Of a stretch of DNA of 64,000 nucleotides, positions 23,064 through 33,862 are shown one piece after another. The stretch's first letter is position 1; every line of letters starts with the position of its first letter. Location of the stretch: contig OU342637.1 in assembly GCA_910589415.1 (NCBI GenBank), forward strand, positions 30,782,162 to 30,846,161. The letters are read 5' to 3'. The notes under the pieces were generated by a model that searched no databases, was not told the DNA's origin, and saw only the letters and a program-made list of their open reading frames with translations. The position numbers were made by a program, and so were the translations under genes. The stretch is from Malachius bipustulatus. Taxonomy: Eukaryota > Arthropoda > Insecta > Coleoptera > Melyridae.

Positions 23064-23752
23064 GAAACAGTCAAATTTCGCATTCAAAGCTGGCGCCTAA
23101 AATAAAATAAAAATCATATCTCCGGCATATCCAAAGACAAGTTTCCTTGCAAAGTTTCATCCAACTTAATTGCTCGGAAGACAGTGAAAATTAATTTCGC
23201 ATTTAAAGATAGGTGTGAAGAATTTTAAAAAAATCCTATCTCCGTCCCTGGACACTTACGCACCACTATTTGTCGGAGGTACATCTAAAACAAAGACTAA
23301 TTTCTAATAATTCATCGAGGTTCATTGCCAGTTAAATTCACAAAAGTCGTTTAAAATCCCACTGAAGTGATTGTAGAAATTCGCGAGGACGTGGCAACAC
23401 TGCACGGGAATATGTACTCTCGGCGCTAGAGCTTGGCGCTAGCCTCAGGCCCGTGTCAACGTTCTTGAATGTAGCGCCAGTACCGTCGAGAATTAGCGCC
23501 GGCCGCCGAGACGGAATATTCCGTGCGGTGTTGCCACGTCTTCGCGAATTTCTACAATCACTTCAGTGGAATTTTAAACACCTTTCGGGTATTTAATTGG
23601 CAATGAACCTCGATGAATTATTACAAATTAGTCTTTGCTTTAGATGTACCTCCGACAAATAGTGGTGCGTAAGTAGTGTCCAGGGGCGGAGATATGATTT
23701 TTTTTTCAAATTTTTAGGCGCCAGCTTTGAATGCGAAATTTGACTGTCTTTC
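23064..23752. repeat. Foldback element with GCGC-rich loop
   Basis: The arm at 23064-23400 (GAAACAGTCAAATTTCGCATTC inward to GTGGCAACAC) is inverted at about 23535-23752. The left arm contains an extra diverged block at 23140-23245 (a second TTTCGCATT.AAAG...TATCTCCG unit), so it is about 100 bp longer than the right arm. Between the arms is a loop with several GGCGCTAG and AGCGCC words. It has no coding region and no obvious target duplication. Confidence 0.65.
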
Positions 23753-23769
23753 GAGCAATTGATTTGGAT

Positions 23770-26760
23770 TTAATTAAGAACCCACCCCACAAAATAAAAA
23801 TATTATGTAAGTAAATGATAACGGGAAAGAGTTCAAGTAGAAATAAATGCAGGTCGATTTCCGTTACACTACAACGTGCATGGACGAATAATCGACAAAC
23901 GAATGCCGTTTGAATTTTATAAGAATTCGCACATTGGGGTTTTAACGATAACTGTCAAAACTAAATAATAAACCAGCACCAGCTGTCTGTTTTTTTTTGG
24001 TCTTTCAATTCATGTTCAATCAAACTGTCACGAGCAAAAATTTTAACCGGATATAAATCGATACATTTTCAACATATAGGTAGGTAGTTACACGACATTT
24101 CTATTTTCCACTCGACATTTCTAAACTAAAATTTGTTTTTCTTCGGTTATTCAACTTATCGAATTAACTGCTAAGAGGATTCGTTTTTTCCATTTAGTCC
24201 AGTACAGCCCCGTTTTGGCTAGAAATTCTATAGAACACTTCCTAAAATTATAAAAATTTAAATTTAGATGTTCCATATTATCTCTACCTCAAAGTCTCCA
24301 CAATGCCGTTGGCTGCTTTTACCGAGGGGGTGAAAACCACCCCTTCTCGGGGGTGAAAAATTTGAATGGTAAAAATTACTGTAGAAATCAAAATACCTAG
24401 ACGCCGAGTTTTTCCGTAAAAAAAAGGTGAAAACAACCCCTTCAAAACCACGAAAATAGAAAATATTTGTTAGCGCCCTTCTGTAATTCACCTCCTTAAT
24501 GTACCGTTAGCTCGATCTTAGTAAATTCTGTGAGTTTGAATGATGAACAAGCCTTAATTTTGAAAAAATAACAATTTAAAGTCAAGAAAATTTTTTGAAA
24601 TTTTTATAAAAAAGTTCGTTTTTTCAATATAAGTCAAAAAATAAGGCAGATTATGTAAAAATTACAAGATACCAAAATGTTTGGTTTTTTATTTACTGTT
24701 TATTTACTGAAAATTTTCATTTATGTTTTTTTTTTGTAAGTGAAAAATTGAGGGAGATATATGGCTCTCAAAAGTTGTGACTAGTGGTTGACTATATAGT
24801 ACCATTTTCAAATCCTTCAACCCTTGCCACTTTCCAGAATAAGGGTGGAAAAAATATCAACCCTACATAAGTTTGTAGGCCGTGAATTTACCTTTGAAAT
24901 TCTTTTTGGAAATTTTTACTAGCATCAAAATTGAGGAAATTATAGTCAAAAAAACCATTGAACTGTTTTTTGCAGTTTTTAAAAATTCAAATAAAGTTAA
25001 TAAAAATTTTTTTAATGCTTATTTTAACATTTACATCTAATAGCAGAGATGGTTTATGGTAAGGGTTGGTGGTGGTGGAGGTTCTAGCTCACGAAAAATA
25101 TTAAATAACATCAAGTTATCTTCACTGAAATTATTACCTACAACAAAAATTGAAGCAATTAAAAGTTTGAATCTTTTTTATAATATTTTTATCGTAGATC
25201 AGGGGGTAGTTTTAACCCTTGAAAATATTCAACAATAAACTAAATATGCATTAAATGATATAAAATAATCTTTATTTAACTTATTTAAACAAAATCTAAA
25301 CATTTTAATGCTTTAACGTAATTTTTTATTATTTTTCTCGCTATCGGAGGTGGTTTTCAGTGTTTTCACCCCAAAAAATATCTTAGTTACTGGCGTTTTT
25401 ACACTTAATTACTTGATAACTAACCAACGGCGTTGGGGAGGCTTTTAAGTTTAGGTCGAGCACAACCTAAATCCAAATTTTCATGCAAATCGGATATCGC
25501 GGATAAAGCCGATAAAGCTTTATCAGCGGGTAGAAAAAAAATCCTTTCGATAACGTAATAAAACAAAAACAAAAAAAAACTGCGGGGATGATTTTATTAA
25601 TAAATTAATCAACGGAAATTATCCTGATTTCCCAATCAATGAGTAGGTAATGATTATTTTTTGATTCCGCACTGACTGAACTTCTAAAATTAAAATTTTA
25701 CTTGCGATATAAGGCAGTCCTTCTGAAGGTACCCGCTGGAGTAAAACATTCCTTTAATGCAATGTAATAATTCTACCATGCAGAACCAGAACCAGAACTA
25801 TGAAAATAGAGGTAAATTAGCCCATGTAGATTAATGCAATTATTCGGGTATTCATGTATAGCGTGTAGCAGTTTAGAGTAGTTGTTTGCTGGCTTGTTAT
25901 TACGCAAACGGTAACTGTTGGAAAAGTTTCTCATTTTCACTCGGCATAAAATGCTTAAAAATTTAGAACTTTTCTGGCACTGTAAACCTACGAGTATGGC
26001 AGCTACTTGCTCGCAAATGAAATTTTAACAAGCTCATGTTTAGCTCGACTTTCCACGTCTTTCAACATGATTTCAAATGCTCAATTGTCGAAATTTCACA
26101 CGTGCAGCAAACATCGTAATGTATATGAGATTCCCGGTGTACAGTTGGGTAAAAAAATTGCTTCCAGGACTTTTCTGTATTTCTGCGATAAAATTTCTTA
26201 CTAGGTATATTAGAGAGAGCTCCTTTTTTTCATCGTAGACTTTTTGTGTCAATGTTGGAGAATTAACATCGTGCCGTGCTGGTAGGTTGTAAAATTTGAA
26301 CTTTTTGAGCGGAAAAAAATAGATGTCAATAGAAAAATAAGGGATTTTAACTTTTCTAAAATAACAGCGGTAGTCATGCATGCAGGTGCAAGGAATCGTT
26401 ACATTTTCTGCCGAATTGGCAATAAGCGCGCGATGGAATACAAAATCCCTTATATGTATAAGATATAAGAAACAGCAGATGTTGCACAACACATTGCAGA
26501 TTCGAAACTGTTTTATAAAATGAAATCAGGACGCCCCCGGTATAATATTATCTCTAATGAAACTGAGAATACACTTTCGCGATATTTGAAGCTGAAGGAA
26601 ATATTCTAACGAAAAAAAACCACAACCACATCTTATTTTTTCAATGACCAGATCGTGATACAATTTATTAATCGCAATAAAATCTTTATTACATATCGCC
26701 GACTTAAGTCGCAAACGCATTTAAGCAGCATTGAGGATATAGCATGAAATTAAAGGCTGT
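23770..26760. other. AT-rich stretch with degenerate repeat-like sequence, no gene
   Basis: The 24240-25530 part is low-GC with scattered blocks such as GGGGGTGAAAACCACCCC and GGTGGTTTTCAGTGTTTTCACC that look like an old, inverted dispersed repeat. The rest (25530-26760) shows only short frames without signature. Confidence 0.4.
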
Positions 26761-26762
26761 GA

Positions 26763-26797
26763 CGTTGCGTCGAACGTCACGACGCCGCAACGTCGAG
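26763..26797. repeat. Short GC-rich inverted repeat
   Basis: GACGTTGCG and CGCAACGTC pair around TCGAACGTCACGACGC, giving a 9-bp stem in AT-rich surroundings. A separate 15-bp direct repeat, ACACGGCGTTGTTTA, occurs at about 26944 and 27080. Confidence 0.45.
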
Positions 26798-27293
26798 GCA
26801 AATATTAAGAAAAATATAAAATGAAAATTGATTTATTAAAAATACAAAAATTCGGTTCATTTGTATTTTCTGGAATATTTCATTTATATTTATTTGAAAC
26901 GACGGCACTAACCGATTAAAAACAGAAGCCAACTGAAGAGATAACACGGCGTTGTTTAGGTACGTCGGAAACCGGCGTCACTGGTAAAATTTGTAAAAAC
27001 CAGGTTTGACTTAAAGTGATCTTGTTATTTTGATGAAGAAAAAACAGGCGCCAAAAAAAAAAAAGAAATCTCATCGATGACACGGCGTTGTTTACGAGAA
27101 GAACGGCTATAAAAGCAATTGACTAATCGAGGAGAGCTGATGCGGATGTTCTTGGGAAGCTGACCTTTGACGCTCCCCAAATTCTCCCAAAGGTCATTCT
27201 CCCAAACCCTGATGTCTCTTGAATCTCGCATGTTGCGCGAAATCCATCCTGAATCAACTACCGAGCTAGGAAGTTGCCCTCCCTCCAGCTGAT

Positions 27294-27330
27294 TAATAAT
27301 AATAATAATAATAATAATAAAATAATAATA
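27294..27330. repeat. (TAA)n microsatellite, left of Dong/R4-type fragment
   Basis: Twelve TAA-like units with one interruption. The retroelement fragment begins directly after it. Confidence 0.9.
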
Positions 27331-27549
27331 GAAGCGGAGAAAAAGCTCAAATATAAAGATTTACAGATTGAGATACAGAGGATGTGGAACATGAAGGCTA
27401 AAGTCATTCCAGTCATCATCGGGGCAACAGGATTCATCTCTAAAACCACAACTATTTTAATAAAAGAAATCCCCGGAAAACACAATCTTCTTAGTATGCA
27501 AAAAGCCGTAGTGCTAAGTACAGCGCACATTTTACGGAAGATTTTGTAG
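27331..27549 (+). pseudogene. C-terminal fragment of a LINE polyprotein (R4/Dong-like)
   Basis: The frame reads through the TAA repeat as Asn codons, then EAEKKLKYKDLQIEIQRMWN and ...KVIPVIIGATGFISK, then LQKTA-like and TAHILRKIL before TAG at 27547-27549. The block IQRMWNMKAKVIPVIIGATG followed by AHILRK is one I associate with the extreme C-terminus of restriction-like-endonuclease LINEs. No RT or endonuclease residues are included, so function cannot be judged. The ATG at 27274 lies outside the element and is not its start. Confidence 0.55.
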
Positions 27550-27664
27550 CGCTGAACAATAGTCATCCGTCTAAAAGAAACACCTTAGGAGCATGGTTTG
27601 CACCCGGTGTTTACTAGCGAATATTTTAAATACCTTAGCCTGAAGCTAAGTGAAGCATTTAATA
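27331..27664 (+). mobile_element. 5'-truncated Dong/R4-type LINE 3' end inside a TAA repeat
   Basis: The fragment carries the last ~72 codons of the protein and a ~115-bp 3' UTR and is flanked by TAA repeats on both sides (27294-27330 and 27665-27685). Established knowledge: Dong, described from the silkworm, belongs to the Dong/R4 group with a restriction-like endonuclease and inserts in TAA repeats. The C-terminal protein text and the target together suggest this group. Confidence 0.6.
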
Positions 27665-27685
27665 TAATAATAATAATAATAATAA
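27665..27685. repeat. (TAA)n microsatellite, right of Dong/R4-type fragment
   Basis: Seven TAA units. They also form the (TTA)n tail of the minus-strand retroposon-like sequence that follows. Confidence 0.85.
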
Positions 27686-28065
27686 ATCTCTTTATTGTAC
27701 CATTAAATTCAACAATCATTGACTAGTACAATAGCGTTGTAAGCGATGATAATAATACACAAAGAAAGAACAAACCGCAGTAATACACATAAATTCGCCT
27801 GCGTAATCAAAAGGTCATACGCAGGCAATTGACATTATATAACACATTGATCGCAATCACAAATTTTATTTCGGGATTCACTCCGGGATATCAGTGGTAG
27901 CACGTTGCCCTGCCCTGGTTTAATTGTTCTGGAGTGGCGTTTCTCTGTTTCCCCTGACGTCGGGATGTTGCCTCAGCGCCTGTTATAGTCACCGATGGAG
28001 ACCCCCCCACAGACTAAAATAGATTCTTCCCTCGGCCGTAGAATCGAAATCTGCTCGATCGCACG
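27686..28065 (-). mobile_element. Retroposon 3' end (minus strand) with (TTA)n tail
   Basis: Read on the minus strand, the segment ends GGTACAATAAAGAGATTTATTATTA, a poly(A)-signal-like word next to a TTA tail. Upstream is GC-richer 3' UTR-like text (GACGTCAGGGGAAACAGAGA) and a stem GCCTGCGTA/TACGCAGGC at about 27798-27828. There is no open frame, so the parent LINE or SINE cannot be named, and the 5' boundary is approximate. Confidence 0.5.
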
Positions 28066-28388
28066 GTTATGTAAAAACGGCAAATAATCCATTTTTAAAT
28101 AAAATTCTCGAGTTACGTAATTAAAGCGCCACAATCTCAATCAAGAATTATATTTAATTTATAGCAAACTAGAATCAAATGTTTTGTTTCTTTTTTTGGG
28201 TTTAAAAATTATTATCGCGTTAATAGAGTAAAATCAAATTTTTGTTATGAATTTCGGGGTCCAGAAATCGTTCTATAAATTCTGAAAACCCTTACTTATC
28301 TCAAAATAACCCACACCAACAGATGAGGTGTCGTCCTATCTCGCTTCCACCAATGTTCGCCCGGCCGGTAGGAGCATTAACTGTCTTT
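28066..28388. other. Non-coding, no feature seen
   Basis: AT-rich sequence between the retroposon tail and the GA-rich tandem array. I see no open frame of note. Confidence 0.4.
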
Positions 28389-29190
28389 CTTTTTAGAGGG
28401 GGTTGAGGGAAAGAGAAGGGGGAGGGAGAAAGATAGTTTAAGTTACTTTTGCTGCGCTACCGTGCGCACTGTTATGAGGTGTTAAAGTTCATGAGAGTGG
28501 ACATCTATAATCTTAAAGAGAGAGAGAGAGAGAGGGGAGGGAGAGTGAAAGGGAGAAAGGATGGGGATGAAGGAGAGAGGGGGTAGAATGAGTGAGAATG
28601 GGGAAGGAGGAAAGGAGAGAGATAGTTACTTTAAGATGTTTGCTGCGCTACCGTGCGCGCTGTTCTGAGGTCTTAAAGATCACGAGTGTGGAAATACGTA
28701 ATCTTAAAGAGAGAGAGAGAGAGAGAGAAGAGCGGGAGTGTGGAAGGGAGAGAAAAGTGAGGGTTAGGGCGAGGTCTTTCTTTTAAGGGGGTTGAGGGAA
28801 AGAGAAGGGGGAGGGAGAAAGATAGTTTAAGTTACTTTTGCTGCGCTACCGTGCGCACTGTTATGAGGTGTTAAAGTTCAAGAGAGTGGGCATCTATAAT
28901 CTGAAAGAAAGAGAGAGGGGAGGGAGAGTGAAAGGAAGAAAGGATGGGGGTGAAGGAGAGAGGGGATGGAATGAGTGAGAAGGGGGAAGGAGGAAGGAGG
29001 AAGGGAGAGAGATAGTTACTTTAAGATGTTTGCTGCGCAACCGTGCGCGCTGTTCTGAGGTCTTAAAGTTCACGAGTGTGGATATACGTAATCTTAAAAA
29101 GAGAGAGAGAAGGGCGAGAGTGTGGAAGGGAGAGAAGGGTGAGTGAGAGAGATGGGGTGAGAGGAAGAAAGAGACAGTAAATCTCGATGT
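28389..29190. repeat. Higher-order GA-rich tandem repeat (ABAB, ~194-bp subunits)
   Basis: The core GCTGCGC(T/A)ACCGTGCGC occurs at 28451, 28642, 28840 and 29032, i.e. at intervals of 191, 198 and 192 bp. Subunits 1 and 3 share GCGCACTGTTATGAGGTGTT; subunits 2 and 4 share GCGCGCTGTTCTGAGGTCTT. The array is therefore two copies of a ~389-bp dimer. Between cores lie GAGA/GGGAGG purine runs of variable length. Frames through it (64 and 126 codons) are low-complexity shadows. Confidence 0.85.
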
Positions 29191-31780
29191 GGAAAAAGTA
29201 TAAATAACACCGGAGTGCGTGTCTGTAAACAATTTACATAAAATTAAAAGTGCCCATCGGAGACGATGCATCAAAAACTATCTCTGTAGACATAGAGATA
29301 AGCCTAAGATGCATTTTTCGAAAAAAAGTGTCTTTTTTAATAATAATAATAATTATAAGGAAACAGATTTCATCAGTTTATTATACATATACCTACGATA
29401 GTAACGGCAGTCGTCCTTGTTATCGAACTGTAACTTCAAAGACCTTCTTCACTTTTTCCCGGCAGGGCAGAAAAGGTCAAAACTCGTGCACCGGCTCTCA
29501 AGTTTACTTTACGTAGATTGTAAACCGCAGAAGTGTGCGCTAATGATGCAAATAACAAACTGTAGTGAGACTTTCTAAGCCGCGTCGAGATTTAAATAAC
29601 AAGACTCTCGCAGACGTCATAATAAAAACACTGCAAACAAATCCGTCCACATTCCACATGCATACATCCACCCCTCGGTCTACGAAAGGTAGGCACACGT
29701 CTAGGTGAGAGTTGGACGGGAAGGGTGCATGGAAAGCGAGCAATCATTTGACTGGGAAATAAACTGGGAAAGCCCGTCGAAAGAGAAGTTGTCTCTTTAG
29801 AAATACCGCAATACTTGTCGACTGGCTGCGCACTGTAAGTGCAAGAATTCAATACACGGAAGTTTATTAAAGAGACGCTAGATTTTTACACTTATTAACA
29901 CAAAAAAAGATTTTTTAAATTTATATTTTATTTTATAAATTACGTCTCCAGAGAGCACTCAAATTTGATCTGGTCAATTTTTTTATGGTTGTAAGGGTCT
30001 TGTCATAATTACATAGACTCGTTGCTTTCAAACAGGACGCTCCACTGACGAGTATTTTGTTCCAAACAATTTTTTTATTTCCAATTTTTGGAAATAAAGC
30101 ACAAGTGACTCTGTTTTACTTAAAACGTATTCACCTCCATATTCACCAGCATTGCTTAATTTACAATAATAGTCTCCCGTAATAAACCTTCTTGTCACCT
30201 CCATCACCGCTATCTGCGCTCCAAAGTGCAGTTGCAGTCGCAGCCTTTTTGCAGTTCCCGGCATATGCATTCCCCCATTCCCCGTGTAACAGTTCCAGAG
30301 ATTACCTTCAAAGAAGCCGGCACGTGCAGTCGCATAGCAATGGGCTTGAAGCTGGCTGGCTGAAGGCGCGTGACTTCACCCCCACATCCTCTCTCTTTCT
30401 CTCTTGTTGCGCGTTTAACAACTCCACCTTTGAATAAGTAACGTTGTCTGTTTATGCAGAGAGCAGCCGACTGGGGATTAACCCGAGCGGAAAAGTGATG
30501 ACAACGTCTGGAATAATTGGGGAGGGGGAGGGGGGGGGTAAAGGGTCCAGATCCCGTGTAGATAGCACCGGCACCGGCATTTATAAAAAGGCTTAATTAC
30601 GCAAAAGATACCGAGCTGGTAGTTGTTGGATAGTTGCTGAAGTTTGCTGCAGTTGCAGTTACAATTAGAAACTTGAAACTCTCCCCGGGTTTTTATGATG
30701 GGGGGGGGGGGGGGGCGATTCTGTGTGCGTTAGGAAAGTTCCGGAAACCACCCGTTGGTTGCATATATATTTTTAATTAAACATGCACGAGCAAAGTTTG
30801 ACATTAAATAATTCAAATTAAACTTCCCGATTGTTACTTTAATTATAATTATACTTGCTGAGCTATTTTTCCATACCTACACTAATGTTTTGTTCATGTA
30901 CGCTTGCGATTGTTTATCACGAAAGTTCATTTTTTTTTAGCTCTGTAACGTATAATAATTTATACTTATTAAATGGTTGCGTAAGGAAATTTATCACGGG
31001 AGACGGGACAATATTATGAGTAATAATAAATCACACGGATACACTTGATGTTTTCATCTTCGCTATCATAAAATTATTGCAGAATGCCTTCGTTAATAAT
31101 TATCGAGCGCGTTCAACAACACTAGAGCTCAATAATGACAACCACAAAACTGACGAAGTTATCAGACTTCGTTACAGTATAAAAGATAAAAGCAGGTGAA
31201 TTACGGTTTGTTAGAAGATCAAATAAGAATCAATCAAGATAAGTTATCGCTCCTAAGTTTATCACATGTGGCGATCCTTACCGGGCAATCAGTTTACTGT
31301 CAAACCTGAAAGTGTGATAAAAATCCTCCTCGATAAGAATCGTGGAGATTTTTTATTTGTTACAACATGCTATACTATAAGTTCAATATTCCGCAAAGTG
31401 AGTCATCAAAATAGTGCAAAATGTTAACTATCGAGCGGCAAAACCGCTTGCTTGTAAAATTTGGAATAATTGTTTAAATTTTAAGTAATTTTGCCGCAGG
31501 GTTCGAACTACCGGCAAAAAATTGATATTTTATTTGAGCTACAAGAGCTGGTAAGCTTATCTTTATTATTGATTAAAATACAATGGGTCTACTTTTATTC
31601 TCTGTCTTCTTCAATCTACTGCTATTTAACCATATTTCACAGATTTAACCATAATCTTATAATATCTGTTTTCTTGTTAAAAAAGCATTTATCGCACATG
31701 CAGAAGCCGAAGTAATTTCAGTAACGTTTCAAGCGTTGGGTAAAAAGCAGTAAGTGTTGGAGCAATTTTTAAAATTCAAA
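29191..31780. other. Non-coding stretch with G runs, no gene seen
   Basis: A G-rich tract lies at 30519-30538 and an uninterrupted run of 16 G at 30700-30715. A short (TAA)n stands at about 29340-29352. The frames up to 88 codons show no family signature and overlap each other on both strands. Confidence 0.45.
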
Positions 31781-31827
31781 CAGGTTTTTTGTGTTTGAGT
31801 GATTATTGTCTTGAAAAACAAAAAAAT

Positions 31828-33180
31828 ATGTCCTTTAACATGGTTGTTAGGAAAAACAAGCGTATCCCTCTGATACCGGAAGTGAAAATTTTAATTAAAA
31901 ACGTTTTTGATGGTCTAAGAGAAAGAAATCTTAATTTATCCGTGACAGAAGCAGTGTTAATATGTAGCAGCTTAACAAAAATGGGGGAGAGCAGCGTGTA
32001 TAAAGCTATAAAAGAAGAATCTAGCTCTACTACCAAAGTAGAAACGCGTGGGAAAAAAAGGATCAGTCTTGACGAGGACACGAAAAGATCCATCCGTCGG
32101 AAAGTGCATTCCTTTTTCTTTGAAAATGAACTGCCAACTTTGGCAAAAATTTCAGCCGCTATTAATGGTGACGCCGATATGCCAAAATGTCAATGCGACT
32201 GCTAAAACGAACTCTCCATTCTATGAACTTCCGATATTTGAAAAGAAATCGAAAGAGTGTTCTTTTAGAAAAACCTGACATCGTTTTATGGCGGCGTAAC
32301 TACTTGCAACAAATTCGTCGATACAGGATGGAGAATCGCAAGATTTATATGGACGATTCAGAAGGTTTGGCAATACCTTAATGTCACCAGCAGTCGACAA
32401 CCTTTCGTGGAAGGTTTATCAACAGGGTTGAAAGCTCCTTCCGGTAAAGGAAGACGCTTAATAATCACGCACATTGGCAGTGATAGTGGTTTTGTAGACG
32501 TTGGTGCATTAATATTTGAATAAAAAAAAACAGGAAGACTATAACGAGGATATAGACGTTTTGAAGGATGGTTTGCTCAATTATACCAAAGTTGGAAGCA
32601 GGTTCTGTAGTGGTGATGGATAATGCACCATATCACAGTCGACGGCTAGAGCCATTGCCAACTTCAAGTTGGAGAAAAAGGGAAAATAATTGATTGGTTG
32701 AAAATGAAAGATATTGCCCACGAAGAAACCATGCTTAAAGTGCAATTATTGGACTTGACTCGTCTTCATAAGAAAAGTCTTGTAAAGTATGCTGTAGATG
32801 AATTGGCTCGGAAACATGGTATTATTATTCATCGTTTGCCTCCCTATCACTGTGAGTTGAACCCAATTGAGTTAATCTGGGCTCAAGTAAAATCTGAGGT
32901 AGCAAGGAAAAATAAAACCTTCAAGATGTCAGAAATAAAAATCTTATTAGATGAAGCATTAGGTCATGTGACATCTGAGAATTGGCAAAAATGTATCCAG
33001 CATATTTTTAAAGAAGAATCTCGTATGTGGGATCTGGATGTACGCGTTGAAGTAATTGTTGAACCCTTAAGTTTTGTTGTTGAAGAGAACAGTGATAGTG
33101 ATTCCGAAACTGATTGTGATTCAATAGTTCAACTGAAGTTTAGAAATAATCTTATTGGGTATGTACTTTTCTTATCATAA
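31828..33180 (+). pseudogene. Decayed DDE-type (IS630/Tc1-mariner-like) transposase gene
   Basis: The N-terminal part, from ATG 31828 to about 32205, is a basic HTH-like region (MSFNMVVRKNKRIPLIPEVK). The protein then continues in a second frame (32187-32381) with IYMDDSEG at the first catalytic Asp position, and in a third frame (about 32396-32521) with the GLSTGLKAPSGKGRRL block. The MDNAPYHSRR motif lies near 32615-32645. The last frame, to the stop at 33178-33180, has LPPYHCELNPIELIW with the third acidic residue and ends in a Ser/Asp-rich acidic tail. There are at least three frameshifts and several stops. I found no terminal inverted repeats, so it may be a decayed transposon core. The family assignment rests on the motif order. 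Confidence 0.7.
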
Positions 33181-33357
33181 CATGTCATTTTCTCATATAA
33201 AAACGGTATTTTTCTGCAATATTCTCAGTTAGTGCATCCCATATCAGATGCACGGCTATGAAATTTCTTACTCCGCGCGTCTCTGTCCCCCGTTTGATGC
33301 GATGATTCACTTTGTCGTTTATTGGACTTCGAGTATAGTTCGTTATAATTAAAGTCA
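33181..33357. other. Short spacer, no feature
   Basis: Sequence between the transposase pseudogene and the gypsy element. It contains one small stem (GTGCATC/GATGCAC, about 33231-33252). Confidence 0.4.
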
Positions 33358-33361
33358 ATTG
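33358..33361. repeat. ATTG target-site duplication (left)
   Basis: ATTG at 33358-33361 matches ATTG at 39567-39570 on the other side of the element. Four-base duplications are usual for gypsy elements. Confidence 0.8.
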
Positions 33362-33575
33362 TGTTAGGGGAGTTTAGAAAAAGTCAAATAGACTCAAATT
33401 AAGCCAAACAATGAATTTTAATGAACAATGTAATAATAAGTAATGACAATTATTCGTATTGAAATATATCAATGCTTCACGGTGAGCGTGTCGCGACAGA
33501 GTGATTCGACCCGGTCTTATCTACCAGTCAGTTAGTTTTTTGCAGACCAGTCGAATTTATGAGCTGTTTCTAACA
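33362..33575 (-). repeat. 3' LTR of the gypsy element
   Basis: 214 bp, TGTTAGGGGAG...TTTCTAACA, identical by eye to 39353-39566. The purine tract expected just before it on the minus strand is weak (AGGATGGCCGAA at about 33576-33587). Confidence 0.95.
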
Positions 33576-33862
33576 TTCGGCCATCCTGTAGATCCAATTC
33601 TGTCCCAGGATTGGCGTTAATCTGTATCTGAAATAATTCGTCAAAATAAGCAACACGGACAAGAATCATAATAATATGAATTACGGCACTTCCTTTTGTA
33701 TAAGTTCAGCTTGAAATATCCATGTAGAAGTGAATCAACCCAGTCTAGCTCATCTTCATTTCATGGATTCATTATTATTCGCTTTCATCATATTATTATT
33801 ATTCTTCCAGTTTTTTCCAGTAACATAAAATGCAACAGCAACTACTAATAATTGATTTATTA
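33576..33862 (-). other. Gypsy 3' untranslated segment next to the 3' LTR
   Basis: Non-coding sequence between the hairpin array and the 3' LTR. No open frame or envelope-like sequence is seen. Confidence 0.6.

Noticed and set aside
28894..29274. 126-codon minus-strand frame rich in Ser, Pro and Leu
   Set aside because: Translation of the GA-rich tandem repeat.
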